Both the position numbers and the translations under genes were made by a program. A stretch of 64,000 nucleotides of DNA from NCBI RefSeq assembly GCF_000718015.1, contig NZ_JODY01000034.1:22143-86142 (forward strand), read 5' to 3'. The notes beneath the pieces are model-generated. The model made no database searches and was not told the origin of the DNA. It was given only the letters and a program-made list of their open reading frames with translations. The DNA comes from Streptomyces catenulae (GTDB lineage: Bacteria > Actinomycetota > Actinomycetes > Streptomycetales > Streptomycetaceae). Position 1 is the first letter of the stretch. The number at the start of each line of letters is the position of its first letter. Shown piece after piece: positions 27,858-37,635 of this stretch.

Positions 27858-29627
27858 ATGACCCGTAAAAGCACGACAGCGCGCGCAACCGCGCGGCGGG
27901 ATTCCCCCTCTGAAGCAGAGACAGAGGAGACCGGATCCCGCTCGCGCACCGAGATGCCGTCGACACGGAATGTAGATGTAGTGACTGTGAAAGAAGCCCC
28001 TGAGCCGTCGCCGGGGCCCACCCTCACTCCGGCAGCGCAGATCAGCATCATCGTCATCGCCTACAACGACGTCACCCACGTCGCCCAGGCGGTGCGCTCC
28101 GCGCTGGCCCAGGAGACGGACGGCGCCGCCGTCGAGGTGATCGCGGTGGACGACGCCTCCACCGACGGCACCGGCGCCGCCCTGGACGCCCTGGCCCGGG
28201 AGCACCCGCGGCTGCGGGTGCTGCACCGCGCGGAGAACAGCGGCGGCTGCGGCACCCCCCGCAACGATGGGCTGCGCGCCGCCACCGGCCGCTTCGTGAT
28301 GTTCCTGGACAGCGACGACGTGCTGCCGCCGGGCGCCGCCCCGGCGCTGCTGCGCGCCGCGCTCGCCGAGGACGCCCCGGTGGCGTCCGGCGCCTGCGTC
28401 CGCCGGGAGCTGCCGGCCCGCCGCGACGTGCCCTGGCAGCCGGCGCTCTACCGCGACCGCGCCGTGCACACCGCGCCGGGCGCCAGCCCCCAGCTGGTGC
28501 GCGACACGCTGTGCGTCAACAAGCTCTACGACCGCGCCTTCCTCGCCGAGCACGCCATCGTCTTCCCCGAGGGCCGCTTCACCTACGAGGACTTCGTCTT
28601 CACCGCGCGGGTCCTGGCGGTCGCGCCGCGGCTGGTGACGATCCCGGACAGCGTCTACATCTGGCACGTCCGCCGCGCCGCCGCCCGCCAGTCGATCTCC
28701 CTGGACCGCAAGGCCGTCACCAACTGGCAGGCGCGCATCGACGCGCACCGCGACAGCGTGGCGGTCCTCCGCGACTCCGGACGCGGCGAGCTGGCGCGGG
28801 CCGCCCGGACCAAGTTCCTCGACCACGACCTGCGGATGTACCTCCGCGAGCTGCACACCCGCGACGCCGCCTACCGCACACAGTGGTGGCGGCTGACCCG
28901 CGCCTACCTCGCCGACTTCGACGAGGCCGAACTGCTGGCGGCGCGGGCGCCCGCCCGCTGGCTGGCCCGGGTGGTGCTGGCCGCGCCCGAGCCCCCGGCG
29001 GAGCTGGACCGGCTGACGCAGCTGGCGGCGCGCCCCGGTCGGCTGCTGCCGCCGTACGCCCGGGACGGCGCGGGCCGTCCGGTGTGGTCGGCCCAGCTGG
29101 CGCGGGTCGAGCTGGACGCGATCGACTCCAAGCCCACCCACCGGCTGCCGGTGACCATCGACGCGGAGCCGGTCACCGGCCGCCGCAGTGTGTTGCGGCT
29201 GCGGGTGCACGAGATGTACGGGCGGCTGGCCGCCGCCGGTCCGGTCTCCGTGGACGTGGAGTGGCGGCGGCGCGCCGACGACCGGCGCGGTCCGGTGCGG
29301 ACCGCCACGCTGACGCCGGGGCCGGACGGGATCTGGACCGCCGAGGTGGCGGTGGATCTGGCGGCGCTCACCGACCGCGGGCCGGTCGAGGACACCGGGC
29401 CGGTGGCCTGGGACCTGATGGCGCGGGTGCACTGCGCCGACGGCTCCGGCTTCCGCGCCTCGCTGCGCGCCGTCGGCCCGGGGCTGCGCCGCCGGGTGCT
29501 GCCCAGCCGCCGCCACGCCGTGCTGCTGGTGCAGCCGTACGCGACGACCGGCGGGGCGCTGGCCCTGCGGGTGGCGGGCGGGGTGCGTAGCGTGTGGCGG
29601 ATCGCGGCGGCCCGGCTGCGCCGCTGA
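27858..29627 (+). CDS. Family 2 glycosyltransferase with middle beta domain, no TagF domain
   Basis: Encodes up to 589 residues; the start is uncertain (ATG 27858, or ATG 27954 or later GTG), as none has a good ribosome binding site. The GT2 fold is clear: ISIIVIAYNDVTHVAQAVRSAL, VIAVDDASTDGT, ENSGGCGTPRNDGL and the metal-binding motif FVMFLDSDDVL, then a C-terminal catalytic region TYEDFVFTARVL. The remainder resembles the middle domain of the neighbouring GT2-TagF proteins but stops where their TagF domain would begin. It probably adds a sugar in wall-polymer synthesis. It is co-directional with the fusion upstream (147-bp gap) and galE downstream. Confidence 0.85.
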   Translation: MTRKSTTARATARRDSPSEAETEETGSRSRTEMPSTRNVDVVTVKEAPEPSPGPTLTPAAQISIIVIAYNDVTHVAQAVRSALAQETDGAAVEVIAVDDASTDGTGAALDALAREHPRLRVLHRAENSGGCGTPRNDGLRAATGRFVMFLDSDDVLPPGAAPALLRAALAEDAPVASGACVRRELPARRDVPWQPALYRDRAVHTAPGASPQLVRDTLCVNKLYDRAFLAEHAIVFPEGRFTYEDFVFTARVLAVAPRLVTIPDSVYIWHVRRAAARQSISLDRKAVTNWQARIDAHRDSVAVLRDSGRGELARAARTKFLDHDLRMYLRELHTRDAAYRTQWWRLTRAYLADFDEAELLAARAPARWLARVVLAAPEPPAELDRLTQLAARPGRLLPPYARDGAGRPVWSAQLARVELDAIDSKPTHRLPVTIDAEPVTGRRSVLRLRVHEMYGRLAAAGPVSVDVEWRRRADDRRGPVRTATLTPGPDGIWTAEVAVDLAALTDRGPVEDTGPVAWDLMARVHCADGSGFRASLRAVGPGLRRRVLPSRRHAVLLVQPYATTGGALALRVAGGVRSVWRIAAARLRR

Positions 29628-29667
29628 CCTCCCCCGATCTTTCCCCTCCAACCCTAGGATTGGCGCC

Positions 29668-30663
29668 ATGACTTACTTGATCACGGGCGGTGCCGGGTAC
29701 ATCGGCGCCCACGTCGTACGGGCCCTGCGGCAGGCCGGGGAGGCCGCGGGGCGGCCTCGTGTGGTCGTGCTGGACGACCTGACGACGGGGGTCGCCGCCC
29801 GGCTCCCCGAGGACGTGCCGCTGATCGTCGGCTCGACCCTGGACCGGGCGCTGCTGGATCGCACCATCGCCGAGCACGGGGTGACGGATGTGGTGCACCT
29901 GGCGGCGAAGAAGCAGGTCGGCGAGTCGGTGGAGATGCCGCTGCACTACTACCGCGAGAACGTCCACGGGCTGCAGACGCTGCTGGAGGCGATGGCCGCC
30001 GGGGGCGTGGGCCGCCTGGTGTTCTCCTCGTCCGCCGCGGTGTACGGCATGCCGGACGTCGACCTCGTCACCGAGGACACGCCGTGTGTGCCGATGAACC
30101 CGTACGGCGAGACGAAGCTCGTCGGCGAGTGGATGGTCCGCGCGGCGGGCCGGGCGCACGGCATCAGCACGGCGTGCCTGCGGTACTTCAACGTCGCGGG
30201 CGCGGCCACCCCGGAGCTGGCCGACACCGGGGTCTTCAACATCGTGCCGATGGTCTTCGAGAAGCTCACCGAGGGCGCCGCGCCGCGGATCTTCGGCGAC
30301 GACTACCCGACGCCGGACGGCACCTGCATCCGCGACTACATCCATGTCGCGGACCTCGCCGACGCCCATGTGGTGGCCGCGCAGAAGCTGGCCGAGCACG
30401 GTCCGGTGCGGGATCTGACGCTCAACATCGGCCGCGGTGAGGGCGTGTCGGTGCGCGAGATGGTCGATCTGATCACCGAGGTCACCGGGCACACCGGCAC
30501 CGCCGCCGAGGTGACGCCGCGGCGGCCCGGCGACCCGGCGCGGGTGGTCGCCGCCGCCGACCGGATCGCCGCCGAGCTGGGCTGGAAGGCGCACCACGAC
30601 GTCCGCGAGATGATCACGTCGGCGTGGGCCGGCTGGCAGCACCACCACCCCGAGGCCCGCTGA
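29668..30663 (+). CDS. galE: UDP-glucose 4-epimerase (GalE)
   Basis: Encodes 331 residues of an extended short-chain dehydrogenase. The NAD-binding motif GGAGYIGAH is at residues 7-15; the catalytic Ser is in VFSSSAAVYG and the YxxxK pair is NPYGETKLVGE; RYFNVAGA and DYIHVADLADAH are standard GalE segments. It interconverts UDP-glucose and UDP-galactose (or the N-acetyl forms), giving donors for the glycosyltransferases around it. The gene starts 40 bp after the GT2 gene, suggesting one operon, and ends at a strong terminator. Confidence 0.93.
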   Translation: MTYLITGGAGYIGAHVVRALRQAGEAAGRPRVVVLDDLTTGVAARLPEDVPLIVGSTLDRALLDRTIAEHGVTDVVHLAAKKQVGESVEMPLHYYRENVHGLQTLLEAMAAGGVGRLVFSSSAAVYGMPDVDLVTEDTPCVPMNPYGETKLVGEWMVRAAGRAHGISTACLRYFNVAGAATPELADTGVFNIVPMVFEKLTEGAAPRIFGDDYPTPDGTCIRDYIHVADLADAHVVAAQKLAEHGPVRDLTLNIGRGEGVSVREMVDLITEVTGHTGTAAEVTPRRPGDPARVVAAADRIAAELGWKAHHDVREMITSAWAGWQHHHPEAR

Positions 30664-30676
30664 ACGACGGCAGAGA

Positions 30677-30709
30677 GGCGCCCCGCACCGGAGTCCGGTG
30701 CGGGGCGCC
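30677..30709. terminator. Bidirectional terminator between galE and GT4 gene
   Basis: A near-perfect palindrome: GGCGCCCCGCACCGGA, one central G, then TCCGGTGCGGGGCGCC (16-bp arms). It lies in the 64-bp gap between two convergent stops. Confidence 0.88.
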
Positions 30710-30727
30710 TCCGTCGTACCGGCCCGC

Positions 30728-31876
30728 TCAGCGCTCCAGGAAGGCGAACAGCTCTTCCCAGCGGCGGGTGATGCGGTCGGTGGAGTAGCGCTGGACGTTC
30801 TCCCGGGCGGCGGTGCCGAGCCGGTCGCGCAGCTCCTGATCGGTCAGCAGGGTCTCCAGATGGGCGGCGAGTTCGTTGATGTTGCCGGGCCGGGCGAGCA
30901 GTCCGTCCTCGCCGTCGGTGACGATCTCGTGGACGCCGGGCGCGCAGTCGAACGCCGCGCACGGCACCGCCGCGGCCATCGCCTCCATCAGCGACAGCGG
31001 GAAGCCCTCGGCGCGCGAGGACTGGGCGAAGACCGCGGCGCCGCGCAGCGCCTCCGGGACGTCGTCGGTGCGGCCCATGAACTCCACCGACCGCTCCAGG
31101 CCCAGCGCCTCCCGCTGCTTGAGCAGCAGCTCCTCGTCCTCGCCGGAGCCGTAGATCCGCAGCAGCCAGTCCGGGTGGCGGGGGGCGACCAGCGCCCAGG
31201 TGTCGAGGAGCAGGTCGACGCCCTTCTCGTCGGAGAGCCGCCCGATGCTGGCGACGACCTTCTCCGTACGGGCCGAGGGGACCTCCGGCATGACCGGCAG
31301 CGGGTTCGGCATGAAGTCGGCGTTGTCCATACCGGCCCGGATCCACAGGTCGGCGTCCTCGCGGGTGAGGGCGAGGAGCCGGTCGACGCCCTCGTAGTAG
31401 CGCTTGACACGGGCGAAGCGGGAGGAGGCGCGGCAGGCGGTGAACGACTCGTGGGTCATGCCGATCACCGGCATCCCGGCGGTGTCGGCGAGCGTCACCC
31501 ACTCCATCGCCCACACCTGGGTGCAGATGACGACGCCGCCGGGGCGGGCGGTGGCGAAGCGGGCGGAGAGCCGGTCGGCGGCCTCCCGCATCCCGGCGTC
31601 CTTCACCGCGCGGCGGCGCCGCTCGGCGAGGTTGAGCTTCCCCTTGACGCCGCGCGCCGGGCCGACCTTCGGCGGGTGCTCGGCGTAGAGGGTCTCGGTG
31701 GGGTAGGGCAGTTCGCCCAGGTCGGCGCGGACTTCCGGGGCCGCTGGGACGATGCCGACGATGTGCGGCCGGTGGCCGCGCTCGGCGAAGAGCCGGGCCA
31801 TCTGGTGGGTCCAGGTGGTCACCCCGCCCGTCTCGTCGACGTTGTTGCAGACGAAGTAGATGTCGCGGCCGGTCAC
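30728..31876 (-). CDS. Family 4 (GT-B) glycosyltransferase
   Basis: Encodes 382 residues from a GTG that overlaps the upstream stop (GTGA), implying translational coupling. The N-terminal domain has DETGGVTTWTHQMARLFAERGH near its start; the C-terminal domain contains ASIGRLSDEKGVDLLLDTW and the nucleotide-sugar-binding motif SRAEGFPLSLMEAMAAAVPCAAFD with its conserved E-x7-E (EGFPLSLME). It is a retaining glycosyltransferase likely transferring a sugar during wall-polymer assembly. The partner GT2-TagF gene lies directly upstream. Confidence 0.92.
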   Translation of the reverse strand: MTGRDIYFVCNNVDETGGVTTWTHQMARLFAERGHRPHIVGIVPAAPEVRADLGELPYPTETLYAEHPPKVGPARGVKGKLNLAERRRRAVKDAGMREAADRLSARFATARPGGVVICTQVWAMEWVTLADTAGMPVIGMTHESFTACRASSRFARVKRYYEGVDRLLALTREDADLWIRAGMDNADFMPNPLPVMPEVPSARTEKVVASIGRLSDEKGVDLLLDTWALVAPRHPDWLLRIYGSGEDEELLLKQREALGLERSVEFMGRTDDVPEALRGAAVFAQSSRAEGFPLSLMEAMAAAVPCAAFDCAPGVHEIVTDGEDGLLARPGNINELAAHLETLLTDQELRDRLGTAARENVQRYSTDRITRRWEELFAFLER

Positions 31877-34755
31877 TTGGCGTCTCCTTCGCGCTCCGCG
31901 GTGCCGAAGAACCGGTCGACGACGCGGCGGGCCGCGTCCCCCCGGTCGTACTCGCCGTAGGCGGCGGTGAACCGCTGCCGGGCCTCGCGGTGTTCGGCGT
32001 CCGCGGACTTGAGGTGGTCGAGGGCGTCGAAGAGGGCGTCCTCGGTCTCGACGAACGGGCCGGGGGCAGTGGCCTTGAGGTCGAAGTAGGTGCCGCGTGC
32101 CTCGTTGGCGTACTCGTCGTAGTCGTGGGCGTAGAAGACCATCGGCCGGTCGAGGAGGGCGTAGTCGAACATCACCGAGGAGTAGTCGGTGATGAGGCCG
32201 TCGGCCAGCTCCATCAGCGGGGTGATGTCGTGGTGGCCGGTGACGTCGATGACGGTGCCGCGGACGGACGGCGGCAGCACCACGTGGTTGAGGTAGTGCG
32301 AGCGGATCAGCAGGACGTAGCGGTCGCCGAAGCGGGCGGCGAACTCGTCGACGTCGAAGGGCAGCTCGAAGCCCTTGACCTTGCCGTTCTCGGCGGCGCG
32401 GAAGGTCGGCGCGTAGAGCAGGACCGTCCTGTCGGCGGGGATGCCGAGGTCGGCGGCGAGCGGGCCGCGGGTGCGGGTCCCGGACTCCTCCTCGGCGCGG
32501 CGGGCGGCGACCAGCGCGTCGTTGCGCGGGTAGCCGGTGCGCAGCAGCACCTCGGGGCGGAGCCGGAAGGCGCGGGCGAGGGTGCGCTCGTCGTGCTCGG
32601 AGCGGATCAGGAAGTGGTCGAAGCGGTCGAGGACCTCCTGGTAGGCATCCTTCGCGGCGCGCGGCTGGAGCCGCAGCCGGGGCTCGTCGAAGCCCATCCG
32701 CTTGAGCGCGGAGCCGTGCCAGGTCTGGATGTAGGTGGTCTCGGGGCGCTTGCCGAGCTTGAGCGGGAAGCCCTGGTTGTCGATCCAGAACTCCGCCTGG
32801 GCCAGCGCCCGCAGGTACTGCCAGCTCCAGCGCTTGACGAGGGTGGCGTCCTCGGGGAAGCCGTCGGGCTTCTTCCCGGCGTAGCTCCACACCGCCTCGC
32901 ACTCGATGCCCCGGCGGCGCATCTCCTCGTAGATCGCGCGGGGGCTGTCGCTGTACTGCTTGCCGAGGTGGCTCTCGAAGACGACGAGGCCCTTGCGGAG
33001 CGGGAGTTTGGTGAACACCTCCTCGTAGACGCGGAGCTTGGTCTCGCCGGAGTTCAGCTCCCGCTTGGCCTTACGTGCCTTGCGGATGCCGGTCTTGGCG
33101 AGGGCGGCGGCGGGGCTGCGCAGCGCCTCGCCGAGCAGCTTCTGCGTCCCGCGGCTGGCGCGGCTCTCGGCGCGCAGTACGAAGGTGAGGTGGCCGCGCT
33201 TGGAGGAGGCGGGCTCGATGCGGTCGGAGACCAGGCGGGTCAGCCGGGGGCGGACGCGCAGGGCGTGCGCCGCGTCGAGGTCGACGCCGCCGACGGTCAG
33301 CCGGGTGCGGGTCAGCTCGCCGTCGGCGTCCAGGATCAGCCGGACGTCCCAGACCGCGTCGATCACGCCGAGCGGGCGCAGCTTGCGGGCGAGGTCCAGC
33401 TCCGCGTCCCAGACGATCCGGTCGCCGTCCAGCCGCAGGGAGCGCAGCGGGAAGGAGAAAGTCTGCAGGCTGCGGCGGCGGGCCTTCAGCTCGATCCGGC
33501 CGCGCAGCGGGGTGGCCGGGGTGACCGCGCCGAGCGGGTTGACGACCGCGCCGGACAGCTCGACGGTGCCGCGACCGTCGTCGGTGTAGCCGGTGAGCTG
33601 GTTGCGGAGGAAGAGCTTGCCGAGCGGGCGGGTGTGGTACCCGGCGTCGGTGACGTCGAGGACCCGGCGGCCCTCGGGGTCGTCGAGGTGGTGGTCGGTC
33701 CAGTAGACCCGGCCGTCACGTTCGGTGAGCGGGGTGGAGAGCTTGTCGCGGTTGATGAGGGTGTCGACCGCGGGCATCAGCGCCGGCCAGTCCTCCTTGC
33801 CGAGGAGGTAGGCGCAGATGGCCTGTATCGGCTGGACGCGCTCGTACGCCTCGGGGGCGATCCCGGCGAGGTAGCCGTTGGCCATCCCGGCGAATTCGCG
33901 GCGGTAGCCCTCGTCGAGCAGCGGCAGGTCCCGCAGGTGCAGGACGAGGTCGTGCTTGAGGAATTTGACGTCCTTGTGGAACTTCAGGTCGTCCAGACCC
34001 TCGGCGGCGAGGAGTTCGTCGACGCGCCGGTGGATTTCCATGCGGTGCGCGAAGTTGGCGATTTCATGGCGCCGGTTGCTGATCGATTTCGTGGCCGCCT
34101 TCTCGAAGACGTTCCAGAAGTAGACGTGATTGGGGATCAGCGTGATGCGGCGGGCGGCGACGTATGCCTGCGCGGAGAAGAGCAGGTCCTCGTAGTGGAT
34201 GCCGACGGGGAATTCCAGTCCGGCTTCGCGGAGGAATTCCCGGCGGTAGCACTTGTTGGTCGACAGCGTGTCGAAGACCAGCAGGTCGGGGAGTTCGGAG
34301 ATCGATTCGAGGGTGCGGGTGCGGTCGTAGAGCCACGGGTACCACTCGACGGTCTTCTTGGTGCGGGTGTCGACATGGACCCGCACACACATGCCGGAGA
34401 CCAGGTCGGCGCCGGTGCGCTCGGCGGCGTCGAGCATGTTGCGGCAGGCGTTGGGCTCCAGGACGTCGTCGCTGTCGAGGAACATCACGTAGTCGCCGCG
34501 GGCGTGTGCGACGCCGTGGTTGCGCGGGGCGCCGCAGCCGCCGCTGTTCTCCGGCAGCTGGAGCGCGCGGACCTTGCCGGGGTGGGCGGCGGCCAGCTCC
34601 TGCGCGACGGCGAACGATCTGTCCGTGCTGCAGTCGTCGACGATGACCACTTCGACACCGTGCAGCGTCTGGTCCACGGCGGACCGGACGGCGGTCGGCA
34701 GTCGTTCTGCGTCGTTGTAGACGATCACGACTACGGAGACGTCAGGCACGGGCAC
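31873..34755 (-). CDS. Bifunctional family 2 glycosyltransferase / CDP-glycerol glycerophosphotransferase (TagF-like)
   Basis: About 960 residues from the GTG at 34755, preceded by AGAGGA; an ATG at 34788 is an alternative. Residues 1-270: GT2 with VSVVVIVYNDAERLPTAVRS, VDDCSTDRS, NSGGCGAPRNHGV, and FLDSDDVL. Residues about 300-560: the beta-rich middle domain. From about 600: TagF domain with FESHLGKQYSDSPRAIYEEM, TYIQTWHGSALKRMG (the HGS variant of HGTP), LIRSHYLNHVV and LITDYSSVMFDYA. It is divergent from the similar gene at 35260 and coupled by a 4-base overlap to the GT4 gene. Confidence 0.9.
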   Translation of the reverse strand: MPVPDVSVVVIVYNDAERLPTAVRSAVDQTLHGVEVVIVDDCSTDRSFAVAQELAAAHPGKVRALQLPENSGGCGAPRNHGVAHARGDYVMFLDSDDVLEPNACRNMLDAAERTGADLVSGMCVRVHVDTRTKKTVEWYPWLYDRTRTLESISELPDLLVFDTLSTNKCYRREFLREAGLEFPVGIHYEDLLFSAQAYVAARRITLIPNHVYFWNVFEKAATKSISNRRHEIANFAHRMEIHRRVDELLAAEGLDDLKFHKDVKFLKHDLVLHLRDLPLLDEGYRREFAGMANGYLAGIAPEAYERVQPIQAICAYLLGKEDWPALMPAVDTLINRDKLSTPLTERDGRVYWTDHHLDDPEGRRVLDVTDAGYHTRPLGKLFLRNQLTGYTDDGRGTVELSGAVVNPLGAVTPATPLRGRIELKARRRSLQTFSFPLRSLRLDGDRIVWDAELDLARKLRPLGVIDAVWDVRLILDADGELTRTRLTVGGVDLDAAHALRVRPRLTRLVSDRIEPASSKRGHLTFVLRAESRASRGTQKLLGEALRSPAAALAKTGIRKARKAKRELNSGETKLRVYEEVFTKLPLRKGLVVFESHLGKQYSDSPRAIYEEMRRRGIECEAVWSYAGKKPDGFPEDATLVKRWSWQYLRALAQAEFWIDNQGFPLKLGKRPETTYIQTWHGSALKRMGFDEPRLRLQPRAAKDAYQEVLDRFDHFLIRSEHDERTLARAFRLRPEVLLRTGYPRNDALVAARRAEEESGTRTRGPLAADLGIPADRTVLLYAPTFRAAENGKVKGFELPFDVDEFAARFGDRYVLLIRSHYLNHVVLPPSVRGTVIDVTGHHDITPLMELADGLITDYSSVMFDYALLDRPMVFYAHDYDEYANEARGTYFDLKATAPGPFVETEDALFDALDHLKSADAEHREARQRFTAAYGEYDRGDAARRVVDRFFGTAEREGDAK

Positions 34756-35259
34756 CCCTATCCTCTGTTTCCTTGCCGTACGAGCCATCAAAACTACCGC
34801 GCCGAGCCGCTCGCACCGTGGCTTACGGGACGGGCAACGGCGGTAATTCCTACGGTTATTCGTGCGCCGAACCACCCGTCCGTGGCATGGACCACGGGCG
34901 GGTCGCCCCGCGGCGGCGGCGCCCGGCGGACGGACCGCGGTGCGCTCCGGACGTCCCGGCGCCTCCCCTGTGTAGAGGCGCGCCGCCCCGGTCCGGTTCC
35001 GCCGCCCACCGTGAGGTGGCCCACGCGCGCGGGCGCCCGTACGCGTACAGGCGGGGCGTTCGGGGACTACGGACGGTGGTTGCGGGAAACTGGCGACATG
35101 CCCGTCCTTGGCCCGATATGTAACGAGGGCCACAGAACTTTCCGGTAACGGGCGGCAACCCTTTCCGGTGAACTCCAGTCATATAACTGGCGCAGATATG
35201 CCTTCCGTAGGGATTTTTCCCGCCGTCCGCGCTCGTTCGTCACGAGGAGTAGCCGTCAC
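34756..35259. other. 504-bp intergenic region between two divergent GT2-TagF genes
   Basis: No gene is recognised. Around 35095-35215 the sequence becomes less GC-rich (GATATGTAAC, CATATAACTGG), where the promoter of the plus-strand gene is likely. The ribosome binding site for 35260 is ACGAGGAG. Nothing repeated stands out. Confidence 0.55.
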
Positions 35260-37572
35260 ATGTCCGAGGCCGTCACCGGTTCCGCACCCCGCTTCAGCGT
35301 CATCGTGCCCGTGTACAAGGTCCAGGGTTACCTGCGGGAATGCCTGGACTCGGTGCTGACGCAGGACTTCACCGACTTCGAGGTGATCGCGGTCGACGAC
35401 CGGTCACCCGACGGCTGCGGCGCGATCCTGGACGAGTACGCCGCCCGCGATCCGCGGGTGCGGGCCGTGCACCACACGGAGAACGGCGGCATCGGCCGGG
35501 CCCGCAACACTGGCGTGGAGCAGGCGCGCGGCGACTACCTGCTCTTCCTCGACAGCGACGACACCTACGCACCCGGCTCGCTGCGGGCGATGGCCGACCG
35601 CCTGGAGCAGACCGCGGACCCGGAGATCCTGCTCTTCGACCACGTCCGTACGTACTGGTGGGACAAGGTCCAGCCGAGCGCCAGCGGGGAGCTGCTGGCG
35701 CAGACGGGCACCGAGACGTTCCGCCCGGCCGACCGGCTGGAGTTCCTCAACCTCTTCGCGGTCGTCTGGAACCGCGCCTTCCGCCGCGACTTCTTCACCG
35801 GCAACGGCTTCGCCTTCACCGACGGCGTCTACGAGGACGCGCTCATGGTCTACACGACCATGCTGACCGCCGAGACCGCAGGCTGCCTGGACCAGGTCTG
35901 TGTGGAGTACCGCCAGCGCCGCCAGGGCAACTCCATGAAGACGCCGGGGCGCACCCACTTCACGATCTTCGCGCAGTACCGCCGCCTCTTCGCCTTCCTC
36001 GACACCCGCCCGGACCTCGACCGCGTCCGCCCGCTGATGTTCGAGCGGATGGTCAGCCACTTCCTCTTCACCTTCGCCCGCGACAACCGCGTCACCCCCG
36101 CCGACCGCCCGGAGTTCTTCCACCGCGCCGCCGCGATGTACCGGCAGCTGGAGCCCGCCGGTTTCGTGGTGCCGCCCGGCATCGACGGTGCGAAGTACCA
36201 GGCGCTGCGGCGCGGCTCGTACCAGGCGTTCCAGGCGCTGAAGCTGGTCAACGGCGCGCGGATCGCCGGGCGCGACCGGCTGCGGAAGACCCGCCGCACC
36301 CTGGGCAAGCAGGCGTTCCACCGCTTCTACCAGCTCCAGCTGCGCCGCCCGGTCGACGAGCACCTCGCGGTCTACTCCGCGTACTGGAACCGCACGCCCG
36401 CCTGCAACCCGCTCGCCGTCTACGAGAAGGCGAAGGAGCTGGCGCCGCAGGTGCACGGTGTCTGGGTGATCCGTAAGGGCATGGAGGACACCGTCCCCGC
36501 CGGGGTGGACTTCGTGGTCGCGAACTCCCCGCGCTACTGGGAGGTGATGGCCCGGGCCAAGTACCTGATCAACAACGTCAACTTCGCCGGGGAGATCGTC
36601 AAGCGCCCCGAGCAGGTGCACCTCCAGACCCACCACGGCACGCCGCTGAAGCGGATGGGCATCGACCAGCAGAAGTACCCGGCCGCCGCCAAGGGCATGT
36701 CCATGCGCAAGCTCCTGGAGCGCGCCGACCGCTGGGACCTCTCCCTCACCTCCAACCAGCACTCCGCCGAGCAGTGGGAGCGGGTCTACCCGTGCGCCTT
36801 CCGCTCGCTCGACGCCGGTTACCCGCGCAACGACGTCTTCTACCGCGCCACCGCCGAGGACGTCCTCGCGATCCGCGAACGCCTGGGCATCGCCCCCGGC
36901 CGCACCGCGGTCCTCTACGCGCCGACGGTCCGCGACTACCAGGCCGGTTACGTCCCGCGGATGGACCTGGAGCGCGTCACCCGCGAGCTGGGCGACGACG
37001 TCGTCCTGCTGGTGCGCACCCACTACTTCTACGGCGCGGACCCCCGCCTCGCGGAACTCCAGGAGCGCGGCGCGCTGATCGACGTCTCCACGTACCCGGT
37101 CGTCGAGGACCTCTGCCTGGCCGCCGACGCGCTGATCACGGACTACTCGTCGATCATGTTCGACTACGCCAACCTGGACCGGCCGATCATCACCTACGCC
37201 GACGACTGGGACGTCTACGTCCGCTCCCGCGGCGTCACCTTCGACCTGCTCTCCGGCGAGAGGGGCGAGACGCCCGGCGTGGTCGCCACCGACGAGGACG
37301 AGCTGATCGAGGCGTTCCGCAGCGGTCGCTGGGACGGCGCGGAGGCCACCGCGCTGCGCACCGCCTTCCGCGCCCGCTTCTGCCAGTGGGACGACGGCCA
37401 CGCCGCGGAGCGCGTGGTGCGCGCGCTCTTCCTGGGCCAGCAGGCGGCACCGGCGCCGCTGCCGCTCGACGGGCGCACGGTGGCACCGTCGCCGCGGGAG
37501 GCGGCCGCGGCGACGGCGCCGGTCACCGTGGCGGCCGAGGTCCCCGCCGAGGACGTACAGCTGGCCGGCTGA
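35260..37572 (+). CDS. Bifunctional family 2 glycosyltransferase / CDP-glycerol glycerophosphotransferase (TagF-like)
   Basis: Encodes 770 residues, the shortest of the three fusions. GT2 domain residues about 12-230: FSVIVPVYKVQGYLRECLDS, VDDRSPDGCG, GRARNTGVEQARGDYLLFLDSDDTY. It lacks the long middle domain, so the TagF half begins near residue 370. TagF motifs: YLINNVNFAGEIVKRP, QTHHGTPLKRMG, LLVRTHYFYG and LITDYSSIMFDYANLDRPII. It ends with a 40-residue Ala/Pro-rich tail. The GT2 half may prime or decorate the chain the TagF half extends. It is divergent from the paralogue at 34755. Confidence 0.92.
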   Translation: MSEAVTGSAPRFSVIVPVYKVQGYLRECLDSVLTQDFTDFEVIAVDDRSPDGCGAILDEYAARDPRVRAVHHTENGGIGRARNTGVEQARGDYLLFLDSDDTYAPGSLRAMADRLEQTADPEILLFDHVRTYWWDKVQPSASGELLAQTGTETFRPADRLEFLNLFAVVWNRAFRRDFFTGNGFAFTDGVYEDALMVYTTMLTAETAGCLDQVCVEYRQRRQGNSMKTPGRTHFTIFAQYRRLFAFLDTRPDLDRVRPLMFERMVSHFLFTFARDNRVTPADRPEFFHRAAAMYRQLEPAGFVVPPGIDGAKYQALRRGSYQAFQALKLVNGARIAGRDRLRKTRRTLGKQAFHRFYQLQLRRPVDEHLAVYSAYWNRTPACNPLAVYEKAKELAPQVHGVWVIRKGMEDTVPAGVDFVVANSPRYWEVMARAKYLINNVNFAGEIVKRPEQVHLQTHHGTPLKRMGIDQQKYPAAAKGMSMRKLLERADRWDLSLTSNQHSAEQWERVYPCAFRSLDAGYPRNDVFYRATAEDVLAIRERLGIAPGRTAVLYAPTVRDYQAGYVPRMDLERVTRELGDDVVLLVRTHYFYGADPRLAELQERGALIDVSTYPVVEDLCLAADALITDYSSIMFDYANLDRPIITYADDWDVYVRSRGVTFDLLSGERGETPGVVATDEDELIEAFRSGRWDGAEATALRTAFRARFCQWDDGHAAERVVRALFLGQQAAPAPLPLDGRTVAPSPREAAAATAPVTVAAEVPAEDVQLAG

Positions 37573-37578
37573 GCCGCC

Positions 37579-37617
37579 GCGGCGGGAGGCGGCGGCCCGG
37601 CCGCTTCCTCCCGCCGC
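37579..37617. terminator. Hairpin terminator, convergent GT2-TagF and TetR genes
   Basis: GCGGCGGGAGG pairs with CCTCCCGCCGC over a 17-base loop. It occupies most of the 63-bp gap between the two stops. Confidence 0.65.
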
Positions 37618-37635
37618 CCAGCGCGCCCCCCGCCG

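Noticed and set aside
31990..35148. Long plus-strand frame opposite a GT2-TagF gene
   Set aside because: Shadow of the minus-strand glycosyltransferase fusion whose motifs are intact; composition is Val/Gly/Glu repeat-like.
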